A stretch of DNA of 64,000 bases from Komagataeibacter rhaeticus (GCF_003207855.1 NZ_NKTZ01000001.1:62001-126000); one strand, 5' to 3'. Shown: positions 54,547 to 63,823, counted from the stretch's first letter. The notes: generated from the letters alone by a model not told the origin. Numbers and translations: made by a program.

Positions 54547-55830
54547 TTATCGTAATACATCCTGATATAAAGCCTTCAGCCGGTCAGCATAACGATCTGG
54601 AGAATAGGTTGCCGCCTGTATGGGGCCTTTTGCTTTGAGATTGTTATAGATGGTATCGTCCCTGTCTATTTTTATGATACCGGAGGCAATGCTGTTGGTA
54701 TCATAGGCATCAACGATCATTGCCGCATCACCAACAACTTCAGGTAGACCACCTTCCGAGGAGCAGATTACGGGTGTACCGCAGACCAGTGCCTCAAGAG
54801 CGGGCAGGCCAAAACCTTCTGCAAGTGAAGGAAAAAGCAGGCCGCGTGCATTGATCAATAATGAAGTTAATAAATAACGGGGAAGGTATTCCGTGTGAAT
54901 AATACGACCAGTATCAATTCCATGTTGCAGGAAACGTAATTCCTTATCATTTTTCCATCCCATTGCCCCAACGATCACCAGTTTCCTTGATGAACTGCTG
55001 GCAAGAAATGCCTCTATCAGTCGACCGATATTTTTCTTTGGCTCCAATGATCCAAAAAACACAAAATATCCATCACGATCTATATTGAAAATACGACCGA
55101 CTTCATTAAAATTTTCATTCTTTATATGATTGTGTATGTCTTCATCATAGGTTTGGTATGCATTATGTATACGTCCGCTGGCTTCCGGGAAGAAAGATAG
55201 AATTTCATTTCTGGAGGATTCTGATACGGTGCATATTTTCCCCTGCCCCGAGCAGATATCTTTAATCAGATTATAATAACTACTTTTGTTATCTAGTGTT
55301 GTTTGTGGAAGGCGCAGGGGAACAAGGTCATGCAATGTATATATATTTATGGATTGATTTAGTTTTATGGGAAGTGGATAAGTCCAGTGCATTATTTTTG
55401 GTGGATTTTTGACCTCTATTTCTATGAATTTTCCAGTTTTTCTATAATAACGATGTGCTTTTTTAAAAATATTACGGATATTTATGATGCGGTCGTTTTT
55501 CGGAAGATGACTTTCAAAGCCGCGTGTCTCGACACGGCCACTTAAAAATATTTCTCCTGACCGCCAGTCTTTCATCTGTTGGAGATTGCGCCACCAGCCT
55601 AATGAAAAGGGAGAGGACGATTTGACAATTTTCTCGTCGGCTAAATTGTTAAAGAACTGTACTTCCCGTAGCGCGGGTGGGCTATCACAGGGAATATCAA
55701 GGCCATATAGTAGATCTACACCATATTTCATCTTGTGTATGGTATTGGCAAGTGTTCGTGCATATGTCGCCACCCCTGTTCCCTTGGGAAGGGCAAGGTT
55801 GAGGCCATCAATTCCGACAGACAATTTATT
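54547..55830 (-). CDS. Glycosyltransferase family 4 protein, AT-rich
   Basis: About 427 residues, GT-B fold. The N-terminus GIDGLNLALPKGTGVATYARTL and PKIMHWTYPLPIKL...IYTLHDLVPLRLP parallel the GT4 at 51.3 kb, and the C-terminal domain has GYFVFFGSLEPKKNIGRL and PSLAEGFGLPALEALVCGTPVICSS. Base composition is much more AT-rich than in its neighbours, with many Asn, Ile and Lys codons, which suggests transfer from another source. The ATG at 55830 is chosen over a TTG at 55872. The sugar is unknown. Confidence 0.88.
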   Translation of the reverse strand, partial: NKLSVGIDGLNLALPKGTGVATYARTLANTIHKMKYGVDLLYGLDIPCDSPPALREVQFFNNLADEKIVKSSSPFSLGWWRNLQQMKDWRSGEIFLSGRVETRGFESHLPKNDRIINIRNIFKKAHRYYRKTGKFIEIEVKNPPKIMHWTYPLPIKLNQSINIYTLHDLVPLRLPQTTLDNKSSYYNLIKDICSGQGKICTVSESSRNEILSFFPEASGRIHNAYQTYDEDIHNHIKNENFNEVGRIFNIDRDGYFVFFGSLEPKKNIGRLIEAFLASSSSRKLVIVGAMGWKNDKELRFLQHGIDTGRIIHTEYLPRYLLTSLLINARGLLFPSLAEGFGLPALEALVCGTPVICSSEGGLPEVVGDAAMIVDAYDTNSIASGIIKIDRDDTIYNNLKAKGPIQAATYSPDRYADRLKALYQDVLR

Positions 55831-56312
55831 CATGATACTTACTAAACTAATGTCCCGCTGGTTTGGCAACAAATGACATCATACTGTGTTTTCCGTAAAG
55901 CAGCATGAAGTATGATTACATATATCTTGAATCCCTTTATAATGCCAGAAGAAAGCGTTTGATGCAAAATGGATGTCCCCGCGGCAGCGGGTTTGGCATG
56001 CCTGCCCAAGGTACACATATGACAGGGATCCGGTCAGCCTGAAACTGGCATCCTGGAGCAATCAGGGTACGCGCTGGTTTGCCGCATGGATGCAGGATGT
56101 CGTGGCCGATGTTACGACTTTTATCCATATGTACAGCGAAAATTCCAGGCATGACAAAGGGACGTACCACCGGGCAGGCTCTCGCTTCGGTTAATCGCTT
56201 CTGCTAAAAGACAGCAAGTGGCTGGATATTTTTTCTTATTCAGATAGTGTTATTGAAAATTTTCATTGATTCATGACCTAAGCCACCAGTTAATATCGGA
56301 GATAAGTATTAA
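55831..56312. other. Gap between the divergent GT4 gene and the giant glycosyltransferase gene
   Basis: Mixed composition: AT-rich edges and a GC-rich middle (about 55960-56180). A 73-codon frame at 55973-56194 has no family likeness I recognise; it may be a gene remnant. A ribosome site (GGAG at 56298-56301) ends the gap. Promoters for both divergent genes must be here. Confidence 0.4.
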
Positions 56313-59300
56313 ATGGAAAAATTTCTGCCTCTTTTGAAAAGGAAATATAAGAAGTTACTTAGTCAAGCTGATATATGCCGGGATAAAGGTGACTGGTCAG
56401 GCGCGATTACCTATTATGAAAAAAGTCTGGAGATCAATCCCGACAGACGGGACATCTGGGTGCAGCTTGGCCATGCCCTGAAGGAAGCCAATTTCCCCGA
56501 AAAGGCCCTGGAAGCCTATCGTTCTGCCTGCGCCTTACCGGGAAACGATGGTGATGCCCCCCTGCATTTTGGGCTTCTGGCCCAAAGAATGAACAAACTC
56601 GTCCTTGCCATGGCAGGCCGGCGCCAGTTACTGCAGGAGAACCCCGATCATCCTGATGCAGACCATATATATTCTTACGAAAGACTGCTGGAGGAAGCGC
56701 ATACCTGCCGGGATGAAGGAGACTGGTCAGGCGCGATTACCTATTATGAAAAAAGTCTGGAAATCGATCCCGACAGACGGGACATCTGGGTGCAGCTTGG
56801 CCATGCCCTGAAAGAAGCCGGTTTTCTCGACAAAGCCCTGGCAGTTTACCGTCATGCCAGCACATTGCCCGGGAATGATGGTGATGCCCCCCTGCATTTC
56901 GGGCTTCTGGCCCAAAGAATGAACAAACCCGTCCTTGCCATGGCAGGCCGGCGCCAGTTACTGCAGGAGAACCCCGATCATCCTGATGCAGACCATATAT
57001 ATTCTTACGAAAGACTGCTGGAGGAAGCGCATACCTGCCGGGATGAAGGAGACTGGTCAGGCGCGATTACCCAATATGAAAAAAGTCTGGAAATCGATCC
57101 CGACAGACGGGATATCTGGGTGCAACTTGGCCATGCCCTGAAAGAAGCCGGTTTTCTCGACAAAGCCCTGGCAGTTTACCGTCATGCCAGCACATTGCCC
57201 GGGAATGATGGTGATGCCCCCCTGCATCTGGGCCTTCTGGCCCAGAGAATGGCCAATATTCCTCTGGCTCTGACGGGTCTGACCCAGGCCTTGCAGGAAA
57301 AACCTGATCACCCCGATGCGCTTCGTGAGCTGGACAATATTAAACATGCGACCCAGGGGCCGCGGCATATTATTGTCAAGGAACCGGGGCAGATCCTGAA
57401 GCGTGATGTAGCCATCCTTATTACCCATGTACCCGCAGGGCGCCTGAAGCCCCATGTCCTGCCGTATATGAAACAGTTGCGGGATGCTGGCCTGCTGGTC
57501 ATTCTTGTTGCCGTTGTTGACCGTCCGGTGGAATTTACTGAAGAAGAGAGTGCCGCAGCCAATGGCATCATCGTGCGGGATAATGCCGGCTACGATTTCG
57601 GGGCATGGCAACATGCCTTCCAGCTTTATCCTGACCTATTCGGCGTAAATTTCCTTATCATAACCAATGATAGCGTCATACCTACGCTGGAGAGCGATGT
57701 ATTCCAGAGGATGATCGACCGTATCCGGAGCTGTCCAACGGATATTGCCGGGCTTACGGCAAGCCATGAATATGGTTGGCATATTCAGAGCTATTTTCTC
57801 GGCTTTAAACCAAAGGCGCTCCGTTCTTTGGTGTTCAATGATTTTATTCGCAATATAGAACGAATTGATGATAAAGATACGGTAATCCGTATATATGAAA
57901 TCCCGTTCGCCAAAATAATGCAGGCAGGCGGCCTTACAATCAGGGCGATTTATACAAGTCCTGTCGCGGCCAATCCGACCATTTTTGGCTGGAAGGAACT
58001 GATCGATCAGGGTTTTCCTTTCATTAAACTGCTCATGCTGCGCAAGGAATTCGCAGCCTCTACAGGGCACAAGAAATTTCTCAGGAAATTGCAGAAGAGC
58101 TGGCCTGCCGTCCTGCAGAAGACAGGCTTTGACATCAATCTGGTCCGGGCTTCGCTTCTTGCAGGGGAACTTTCCGACCTGCCCGTCGGGGCAGAACGCG
58201 GGCTGCTGGTCGACAGACAGCCCTATACGGTCATCCTGCCGGACCATCGCCTGCGTGTGGCCTGTCTTGGGCCATGGAATTATGAAGGCAGGATCGGTGT
58301 GGCAAGCCGTGAACTGCTATGCACGCTACGGCGCGCCGACATTCAACTTAATGCCTATCCCATTGCCAGACCTTATCATGACCATCAGCAGATATGTCCC
58401 GCCATAGAGACGATCGACTTTCATACCCAGCCAGACATTGCCCTGATCCAGTTTGATTCGCTCTGTGCGGAAATGCTGACCGATGCGCAGCATGCTGTCA
58501 TCGCGTCCGCCAAGCAGCGTATCGGGTACTGGACAACAGAAATGGACAGCCTGCCGCCAGCCTGGCACAAGCAGTGTAAGGGGATGGACCGGATATGGGT
58601 GGCTAGTCCACGTTGCGCGGCTTTGCTGGCTGGCAAGGTCAGTGTGCCGGTGGATGTCGTACCCCGTGCCGTTTACATGCCTGCCTCCATCGCGTCGCAG
58701 CGTCAAACCATCTTGCAACGTAGCCGGATCGATCCGGACAGCCACATTATTTTTGGCGTTGTGGACATGGGCGATATGCTGGCACGGGAAAATACCGCTG
58801 CACTGCTTGACGCCTTTGCCCGGTCTGGCCTGGCACAGGAAAATTGGACGCTGGTTCTGGTGCGTCGAGGTGCCCATACAGAACCGGAAGCCGAAAAAAA
58901 TCTGTCCGCACTGATGACCCGGACAACTGGCGTCTATGTCCTTGAAGGCCATGTGGATGGCAATGAGGCAGGCAGTCTCTTCAATATATCCGACATCTAT
59001 GTCTGCCTGCATTCTGCATTGGACGCGAGACAGACCGCTGCCGAAGCCATGGCCATGGGCAAATCGGTCATCGCGCCCGACAGTACGGATATCGCGGAAT
59101 TCCTGGATAAAAGTTGCGGCTACCCCGTGGCATCCGCACAGGAAATGGGCACGGCCAGCACAGACCGGACCGCACCGGGATACCCGGGCGGCAGGATGGA
59201 TGAAGCCGCCATGGCAGGCGCACTGGTAAAGGCGGCAGGAGCCGTTGCGAACCGGGACCCTGCCATTGGCATGGCCGCCAGGGAAAAAATTTCACGTCTG

Positions 59301-60884
59301 TTTTCTGCCGACACGATAGCACACACGATCATGGCGCGTCTGTCAGATGTTGTGGCCAGCACCCAGCCCGACCGGACAACGCTCCCGCACAAGCGGCGGC
59401 CGATGACCCATTTGCCCCAGCCCCCCCAGGTCAATCCCACTTTTGCGTCCGCACAGGAATTCGATGCATTCGTACCTGCAGATGGTGTGATGCCTGTCCG
59501 GCTTGCCCGTGATCTTTCATGGAATGAAAAACCGCTTCCTGAAGGTGCAGCGGATGACTGGCTGTTTTTCGCGCCCCATAACGCCTATGTCTCCCCCGAT
59601 GTTGTTTCCCTGCTTCTGGATGCGGCGGAACGGCGGCCGGATGTCGTGCTGTTCTATGCGGACGATATTGCCGCGGAAGAAGACATGCTCAACCGGATCC
59701 GCCTGAAACCGGATTTTGACCGCACATTACTGGCGGCACAGGATTATATCGGCGCACCTGTTTTTATTCGTCGTCACACCCTTCTGGAAGTGGGCGGACT
59801 GGATTCCCGGCATGGCACGGCGGTTCTTTACGATCTTGTCCTCCGCGTGGCTGAAGCGGGAAAAACGATAAGCCGGATCCCGCATGTCCTGGTCGGTTAT
59901 AAGGGCCAGCGCCCCGTTGCGGACACCCAGGCGCGTTGTATCGCCCTGTCCGCGCAGGCGTCTGGTGATGGTATCGAATTCGCTCCTGGCAACAGCGCCG
60001 GGCTACTCTCGCAGCAAAGGCGTTTCACGGATGATGCGTGCCCGTCCGTCTCGATCGTGATTCCGACCTGCCGGAGCCGGGTATCCGGGTCGGACAAGAC
60101 CTATGTGGAACATCTTCTGGCCGGGATTGCCCAGGCCCGCTGGCCCATGGACAGGGTAACCGTGATTGTCGGTGATGACGTTGCGGGGGAACCGGACTGG
60201 GCGAAGCGCGAATGGCCTTTCGCGTTCAGGCGGATTGAAACCGTAAGGCCGTCAGGCACATGCTTCAACTATGCAGCGAAGATGAACCGGCTGTGGCGAA
60301 GTGCTTCGGATGAATACATCATTTTCCTTAACGACGACGCGAACCCGCTTACGCCTGACTGGATAAGGGCCATGCTGGGCTTCGCATGCGATAAAACGGT
60401 CGGAGGTGTGGGCGCGCGTCTTTATTACGAGGACGGCAGCCTTCAGCACGCAGGCGTATTTCCTGCCTTCGGGGCTGTTGTCCACGCCTGGCTCAACTGG
60501 CCCGCCGGTGCAAAAACCTATCAGGACTGGGCCCTGGCCCAACGTGAGTGGTCCATGGTCACAGGTGCGGTGTTTGCAACCAGACGAACGGTGCTGGAGC
60601 GGATAAACGGGTTTGACGAACGCTTCAGCCTTGAATTCAATGATATCGACCTGTGCCTGCGCATTCGGAATCTGGGGTACCGCCTTGTTTACAACCCGGA
60701 TGCAGTCTTTACCCATGCGGAGAAAATCTCCCGTGGCGAGACGATTCCGCCTGGGGAAGAACGGGCCCTTTTCCTGTCACGGTGGTCCCGCTGGCTTGAA
60801 AATGATCCGGCTTCCCATCCCCGGTTTGCCAGGGGGCGGCTGGATCTGGTGGCGGAACCGGAAGCCAGGGCATGGTACGCATGA
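56313..60884 (+). CDS. Giant multidomain glycosyltransferase (TPR, RgpF, GT4-like, GT2)
   Basis: A 1523-residue protein without a signal peptide. Residues about 20-350 hold tetratricopeptide repeats in three near-identical 110-residue units. About 365-620 form a rhamnan-synthesis F (RgpF) domain (AILITHVPAGRLKPHV, IVRDNAGYDFGAW, LIITNDSVIP). About 645-1030 resemble GT4 (LGPWNYEGRIGVASREL and AAEAMAMGKSVIAPD). About 1075-1500 form GT2 (VSIVIPTCRSRV near 1245, FLNDDANPLTPDW near 1337, WSMVTGAVFATRR, GFDERFSLEFNDIDLCLR). It probably makes several linkages of a surface polysaccharide, with the TPR part as a scaffold. rmlB follows after 115 bases. Confidence 0.9.
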   Translation: MEKFLPLLKRKYKKLLSQADICRDKGDWSGAITYYEKSLEINPDRRDIWVQLGHALKEANFPEKALEAYRSACALPGNDGDAPLHFGLLAQRMNKLVLAMAGRRQLLQENPDHPDADHIYSYERLLEEAHTCRDEGDWSGAITYYEKSLEIDPDRRDIWVQLGHALKEAGFLDKALAVYRHASTLPGNDGDAPLHFGLLAQRMNKPVLAMAGRRQLLQENPDHPDADHIYSYERLLEEAHTCRDEGDWSGAITQYEKSLEIDPDRRDIWVQLGHALKEAGFLDKALAVYRHASTLPGNDGDAPLHLGLLAQRMANIPLALTGLTQALQEKPDHPDALRELDNIKHATQGPRHIIVKEPGQILKRDVAILITHVPAGRLKPHVLPYMKQLRDAGLLVILVAVVDRPVEFTEEESAAANGIIVRDNAGYDFGAWQHAFQLYPDLFGVNFLIITNDSVIPTLESDVFQRMIDRIRSCPTDIAGLTASHEYGWHIQSYFLGFKPKALRSLVFNDFIRNIERIDDKDTVIRIYEIPFAKIMQAGGLTIRAIYTSPVAANPTIFGWKELIDQGFPFIKLLMLRKEFAASTGHKKFLRKLQKSWPAVLQKTGFDINLVRASLLAGELSDLPVGAERGLLVDRQPYTVILPDHRLRVACLGPWNYEGRIGVASRELLCTLRRADIQLNAYPIARPYHDHQQICPAIETIDFHTQPDIALIQFDSLCAEMLTDAQHAVIASAKQRIGYWTTEMDSLPPAWHKQCKGMDRIWVASPRCAALLAGKVSVPVDVVPRAVYMPASIASQRQTILQRSRIDPDSHIIFGVVDMGDMLARENTAALLDAFARSGLAQENWTLVLVRRGAHTEPEAEKNLSALMTRTTGVYVLEGHVDGNEAGSLFNISDIYVCLHSALDARQTAAEAMAMGKSVIAPDSTDIAEFLDKSCGYPVASAQEMGTASTDRTAPGYPGGRMDEAAMAGALVKAAGAVANRDPAIGMAAREKISRLFSADTIAHTIMARLSDVVASTQPDRTTLPHKRRPMTHLPQPPQVNPTFASAQEFDAFVPADGVMPVRLARDLSWNEKPLPEGAADDWLFFAPHNAYVSPDVVSLLLDAAERRPDVVLFYADDIAAEEDMLNRIRLKPDFDRTLLAAQDYIGAPVFIRRHTLLEVGGLDSRHGTAVLYDLVLRVAEAGKTISRIPHVLVGYKGQRPVADTQARCIALSAQASGDGIEFAPGNSAGLLSQQRRFTDDACPSVSIVIPTCRSRVSGSDKTYVEHLLAGIAQARWPMDRVTVIVGDDVAGEPDWAKREWPFAFRRIETVRPSGTCFNYAAKMNRLWRSASDEYIIFLNDDANPLTPDWIRAMLGFACDKTVGGVGARLYYEDGSLQHAGVFPAFGAVVHAWLNWPAGAKTYQDWALAQREWSMVTGAVFATRRTVLERINGFDERFSLEFNDIDLCLRIRNLGYRLVYNPDAVFTHAEKISRGETIPPGEERALFLSRWSRWLENDPASHPRFARGRLDLVAEPEARAWYA
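56371..57360 (+). repeat. Three tandem 330-bp units coding TPR repeats
   Basis: Near-identical units start about 56389, 56719 and 57049 (each begins with the GACTGGTCAGGCGCGATTAC segment). Units 2 and 3 are almost identical in DNA, including silent positions, so the duplication is recent. Each unit keeps frame (110 codons), so copy number could change without breaking the gene. Confidence 0.9.
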
Positions 60885-60999
60885 CGGTCGGACGGGGGAA
60901 AAGGGCACGCTTTCGATGCCCTTGAAACCTGTGTATTTATTGAATAAAATGGGTGTCAGCTAAGATTTTTACAAAAATTGTTAAGTTTTTGGAAGCATA

Positions 61000-62055
61000 A
61001 TGAAAATATTATTAAGTGGGGGATGCGGATTTATTGGTTCTGCTGTGGTAAGGCATCTTATCCACAATACGGAACATGGCGTCATCAATGTAGATTGCAT
61101 GACCTATGCGGCCTCTCCCGATAGCGTGGCGGAAGTCGCGTCCAGTGACCGCTACCTTCATAGTTCCGCCAGCATCCTTGATGCCGCGGCGATGCAGCAC
61201 CTGTTTGAAACCCATCAGCCTGATGCCGTCATGCATCTTGCGGCGGAAAGCCATGTGGACCGTTCCATTGATGGGCCGGGTGTGTTCATGCAGACCAATG
61301 TGATGGGCACGTACACATTGCTGGAAGCCGCTCATCGCTACTGGAAAGGGCTGGATGGCAGCCGTCGGAAGGCGTTCCGCTTCCATCATATCTCCACCGA
61401 CGAAGTCTTCGGCCATCTGGAACCGGGCGAGCCGCCCTTTACCGAAACCACACCCTATGATCCCCGCAGTCCCTATTCCGCGTCCAAGGCGGCATCCGAC
61501 CATATCGTGCGCGCGTGGTACCATACCTATGGCCTGCCCACTTTCGTAACCAACACCACGAACAACTACGGGATCTGGCACTTCCCTGAAAAGCTCATCC
61601 CGCTTGTCACCATCAACGCCATCGAAGGGAAGGAACTGCCGGTTTACGGCAGGGGTGAAAACATTCGCGACTGGCTGTTCGTGGAAGATCATGCCGAGGC
61701 CCTGGTCAAGGCGATCGAACGCGGGCAGCCGGGTGAAACCTACGCTATTGGTGCGCGCCAGCCCCGCACGAACCTGCAGGTTGTCAAGACCATCTGTGCC
61801 GTGCTGGATGAACTGGTGCCTGATCCCGAAGGGCCGCGTGAACGCCTGATCCGTTTTGTCACGGACCGTCCCGGTCATGATTTCCGTTACGAGATTGATC
61901 CCAGCCACGCCGAACAGGCGCTGGACTGGAAAGCCCGGCACGATTTTGAAACCGGCATCCGGCGTACCATCCAGTGGTATCTGGATAACCGCGCCTGGTG
62001 GGAAGGTATTCGCGCGCAGCGCTACACAGGACAAAGACTGGGAACCAAGGCATGA
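61000..62055 (+). CDS. rmlB: dTDP-glucose 4,6-dehydratase
   Basis: A 351-residue extended SDR. NAD-binding is GGCGFIGSAVVRHL at the N-terminus; the other motifs are LAAESHVDRSI, HISTDEVFGHL, PYSASKAASDHIVRAW (Tyr and Lys catalytic) and NTTNNYGIWHFPEKLIPL. It converts dTDP-glucose to dTDP-4-keto-6-deoxyglucose in the rhamnose pathway. All key residues are present. GGAAG precedes the ATG. Its stop overlaps the ATG of the broken rmlA (ATGA). Confidence 0.95.
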   Translation: MKILLSGGCGFIGSAVVRHLIHNTEHGVINVDCMTYAASPDSVAEVASSDRYLHSSASILDAAAMQHLFETHQPDAVMHLAAESHVDRSIDGPGVFMQTNVMGTYTLLEAAHRYWKGLDGSRRKAFRFHHISTDEVFGHLEPGEPPFTETTPYDPRSPYSASKAASDHIVRAWYHTYGLPTFVTNTTNNYGIWHFPEKLIPLVTINAIEGKELPVYGRGENIRDWLFVEDHAEALVKAIERGQPGETYAIGARQPRTNLQVVKTICAVLDELVPDPEGPRERLIRFVTDRPGHDFRYEIDPSHAEQALDWKARHDFETGIRRTIQWYLDNRAWWEGIRAQRYTGQRLGTKA

Positions 62056-62443
62056 AAACCACATCCGTGACACAGTCCCGGCCGATGAAGGGCATCCTGC
62101 TGGCCGGTGGGTCCGGGACGCGCCTGCATCCTATGACACTGGCAACATCAAAACAGTTTTGAACAAGATGTATCTGGAAGAAGGCACGCTGAATGTTGAC
62201 CAGTTGGGACGTGGATGCGCCTGGCTGGATGCCGGCATGCCCGACAGCCTGATGCAGGCCGGTAATTTCGTGCAGACCATTCAGTCACGCCAGGGCATGC
62301 TGGTCGGTTCGCCCACCGAAGTTGCGTTCCGCATGGGTTATATAGATCGTGATGCCCTGCTGGCACAGGCCGGGAAGATGGCAAAGACCGAACTGGGTCA
62401 CATGCTTCGGTTTGTGGGACTGGAGCATAGTCCCGGGCATTGA
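62052..62443 (+). pseudogene. rmlA: rmlA (glucose-1-phosphate thymidylyltransferase), internal deletion
   Basis: The first 36 codons keep the RmlA start (MKGILLAGGSGTRLHPMTLA, then TSKQ) and hit a stop at 62160-62162. From 62168, in another frame, the sequence resumes with the RmlA C-terminus (MYLEEGTLNVDQLGRGCAWLDAG, MGYIDRDALL) and ends at 62443. About 180 middle codons, with the Mg2+ and substrate sites, are missing, so it cannot be active. The start still overlaps rmlB (ATGA), as in an intact rmlB-rmlA pair. Confidence 0.88.
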
Positions 62444-62587
62444 CCCTGTTTTTCTGAAATCGCAGTCAGGCTGGCCCGTTGGTCCTGCCGTTGCATTGTG
62501 TAGTGCATGACGAAGCCATGAGGCGGGGAGCAGGGTCATACGCGACCTGCCCCCCATGCACGCCATAAAATGCAACTGAGTGTCAGA

Positions 62588-62663
62588 GGTTGTTTGGAAA
62601 GCCTGACCAGAAGATATCTGGCAATCATAAGAAAGTCTTGGATAAAGCGTTTTTCAAACAGCC
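62588..62663. repeat. MITE-like element of 76 bp, related to the long form of the double-hairpin repeat
   Basis: Begins GGTTGTTTGGAAA and ends TTTTTCAAACAGCC, which are inverted repeats of each other. It holds a hairpin CCAGA/TCTGG (62607-62611 with 62617-62621) followed by AATCATAA as in copy 10. It lies at the AGE-family gene 3' end; the stop codon and last codons of that gene are inside it. Confidence 0.7.
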
Positions 62664-63823
62664 ACTGTGTCATATCCAGGTGTGGATTGGGCACGGAGCA
62701 ATTCGGTAAACGCCAGTTGCAGGTGATACAGGGAGGTAGACGGAATTTTGTCGACCTTGGGGCTACCATCAAAACGGCGATGGTCAATCCATGTACCCAA
62801 GGGGGCATGGTCCAGATAATGGCGGAACAGGTTATCAACAGTCACGCTGATCTGGGGAGATGTATCCAGTCCGAATGTTTCCATCATCGCAATATGTGCC
62901 TTTAACGCTTCCGTCTGGGGCCAGAGGCGGCTGTCTCTGCTCAGGGGGGCACCAGTGGACCTGATCTGGTCATAAATGAGACCAGTGTGCGCGTCGGTGC
63001 CGTGACAGGTGGCAAAGGCATAAAGACGTTGGACATCATCCAGCGTTGCCAGTCCAAGCAGACGGTGTGCACGCACCAGAATCCATACCCATTCCAGCAT
63101 ATGGCCCGGCTCGATAATATGTCCCTCTGCGGAATCCAGCGGCTTCCAGTCGGCAGTGAAAAATTCACGCAGGACACCTGTTTTGCGGTCTATGATATGA
63201 TGCAGGAAAAGATCGGCCACCTGATGCGCCAACGCAGCGAAGCGCGCGTCACCACTGGCATCAAGCATTTCGAGCGCCGCTTCCATGATATGCATATGGG
63301 GGTTCTGCTGTCGTGGCCCGGAAGTGCCCGTATCGGCCAGCCAGCCAAGGCCTCCGGGTGCCTTCAGGTCACTATTCAGGGTGGTGATCACCCCGGCAGC
63401 GCTTTCAATCAATGCCGGGTCGCGCGTCAATCGATAACGCCACGCATGGGCCAGTAGCACGAAGGCCAGATCATAGGCATCGCTGGTCGGGTCAATAATG
63501 ACACCGGTGCGATCCATGCGCCGTGCCCACCCCCCGTCACCACGCCGGGCATGCCTATCGAAAAATTGCCAGCAGTTATCAGAAATTTCGCGTGCGCCAG
63601 GGAGACCCAGAAGAGCGGCCTGTGAAAAGCAGTATAACTGCCGGGCCTGCGCGCGTACGCGCTTGAACGGTGCCCCGCCATCACGACCGGCCAGATCAAG
63701 GTATTCGACAAAGCCACCATGCACCCGGTCCACGCCATGCGCCGCCCAATAAGGCCAGGCATGATCATACAGCCAGGTCTGAACCCGCATGCATTCCTGC
63801 TTCATCCGTGTTCCCGTGCTCAT
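62654..63823 (-). CDS. AGE-family sugar epimerase/isomerase
   Basis: A 389-residue (alpha/alpha)6-barrel protein. Family segments are RVHGGFVEYLDLAGR, RVRAQARQLYCFSQAA, DLAFVLLAHAW, NPHMHIMEAALEM and EPGHMLEWVWIL, with conserved Arg, His and Glu active-site residues. Such enzymes interconvert N-acetylglucosamine/N-acetylmannosamine, or glucose/mannose, or isomerise mannose (or mannose-6-phosphate). The substrate is uncertain. ATG at 63805 with GGGAA upstream is an alternative start. The stop codon is inside the repeat at 62588. Confidence 0.87.
   Translation of the reverse strand: MSTGTRMKQECMRVQTWLYDHAWPYWAAHGVDRVHGGFVEYLDLAGRDGGAPFKRVRAQARQLYCFSQAALLGLPGAREISDNCWQFFDRHARRGDGGWARRMDRTGVIIDPTSDAYDLAFVLLAHAWRYRLTRDPALIESAAGVITTLNSDLKAPGGLGWLADTGTSGPRQQNPHMHIMEAALEMLDASGDARFAALAHQVADLFLHHIIDRKTGVLREFFTADWKPLDSAEGHIIEPGHMLEWVWILVRAHRLLGLATLDDVQRLYAFATCHGTDAHTGLIYDQIRSTGAPLSRDSRLWPQTEALKAHIAMMETFGLDTSPQISVTVDNLFRHYLDHAPLGTWIDHRRFDGSPKVDKIPSTSLYHLQLAFTELLRAQSTPGYDTVAV

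Noticed and set aside
55973-56194. 73-codon frame in the gap between GT4 and the giant glycosyltransferase
   Set aside because: No recognisable family and no ribosome site; possibly a remnant, not enough to call a gene.
56371-57360. CRISPR-like periodic repeats
   Set aside because: Units are 330 bp, contiguous without spacers, and code TPR motifs in frame.
62052-62443. Insertion sequence as the cause of the rmlA deletion
   Set aside because: No transposase fragment or inverted repeat is visible at the junction near 62155-62168; a simple deletion fits better.
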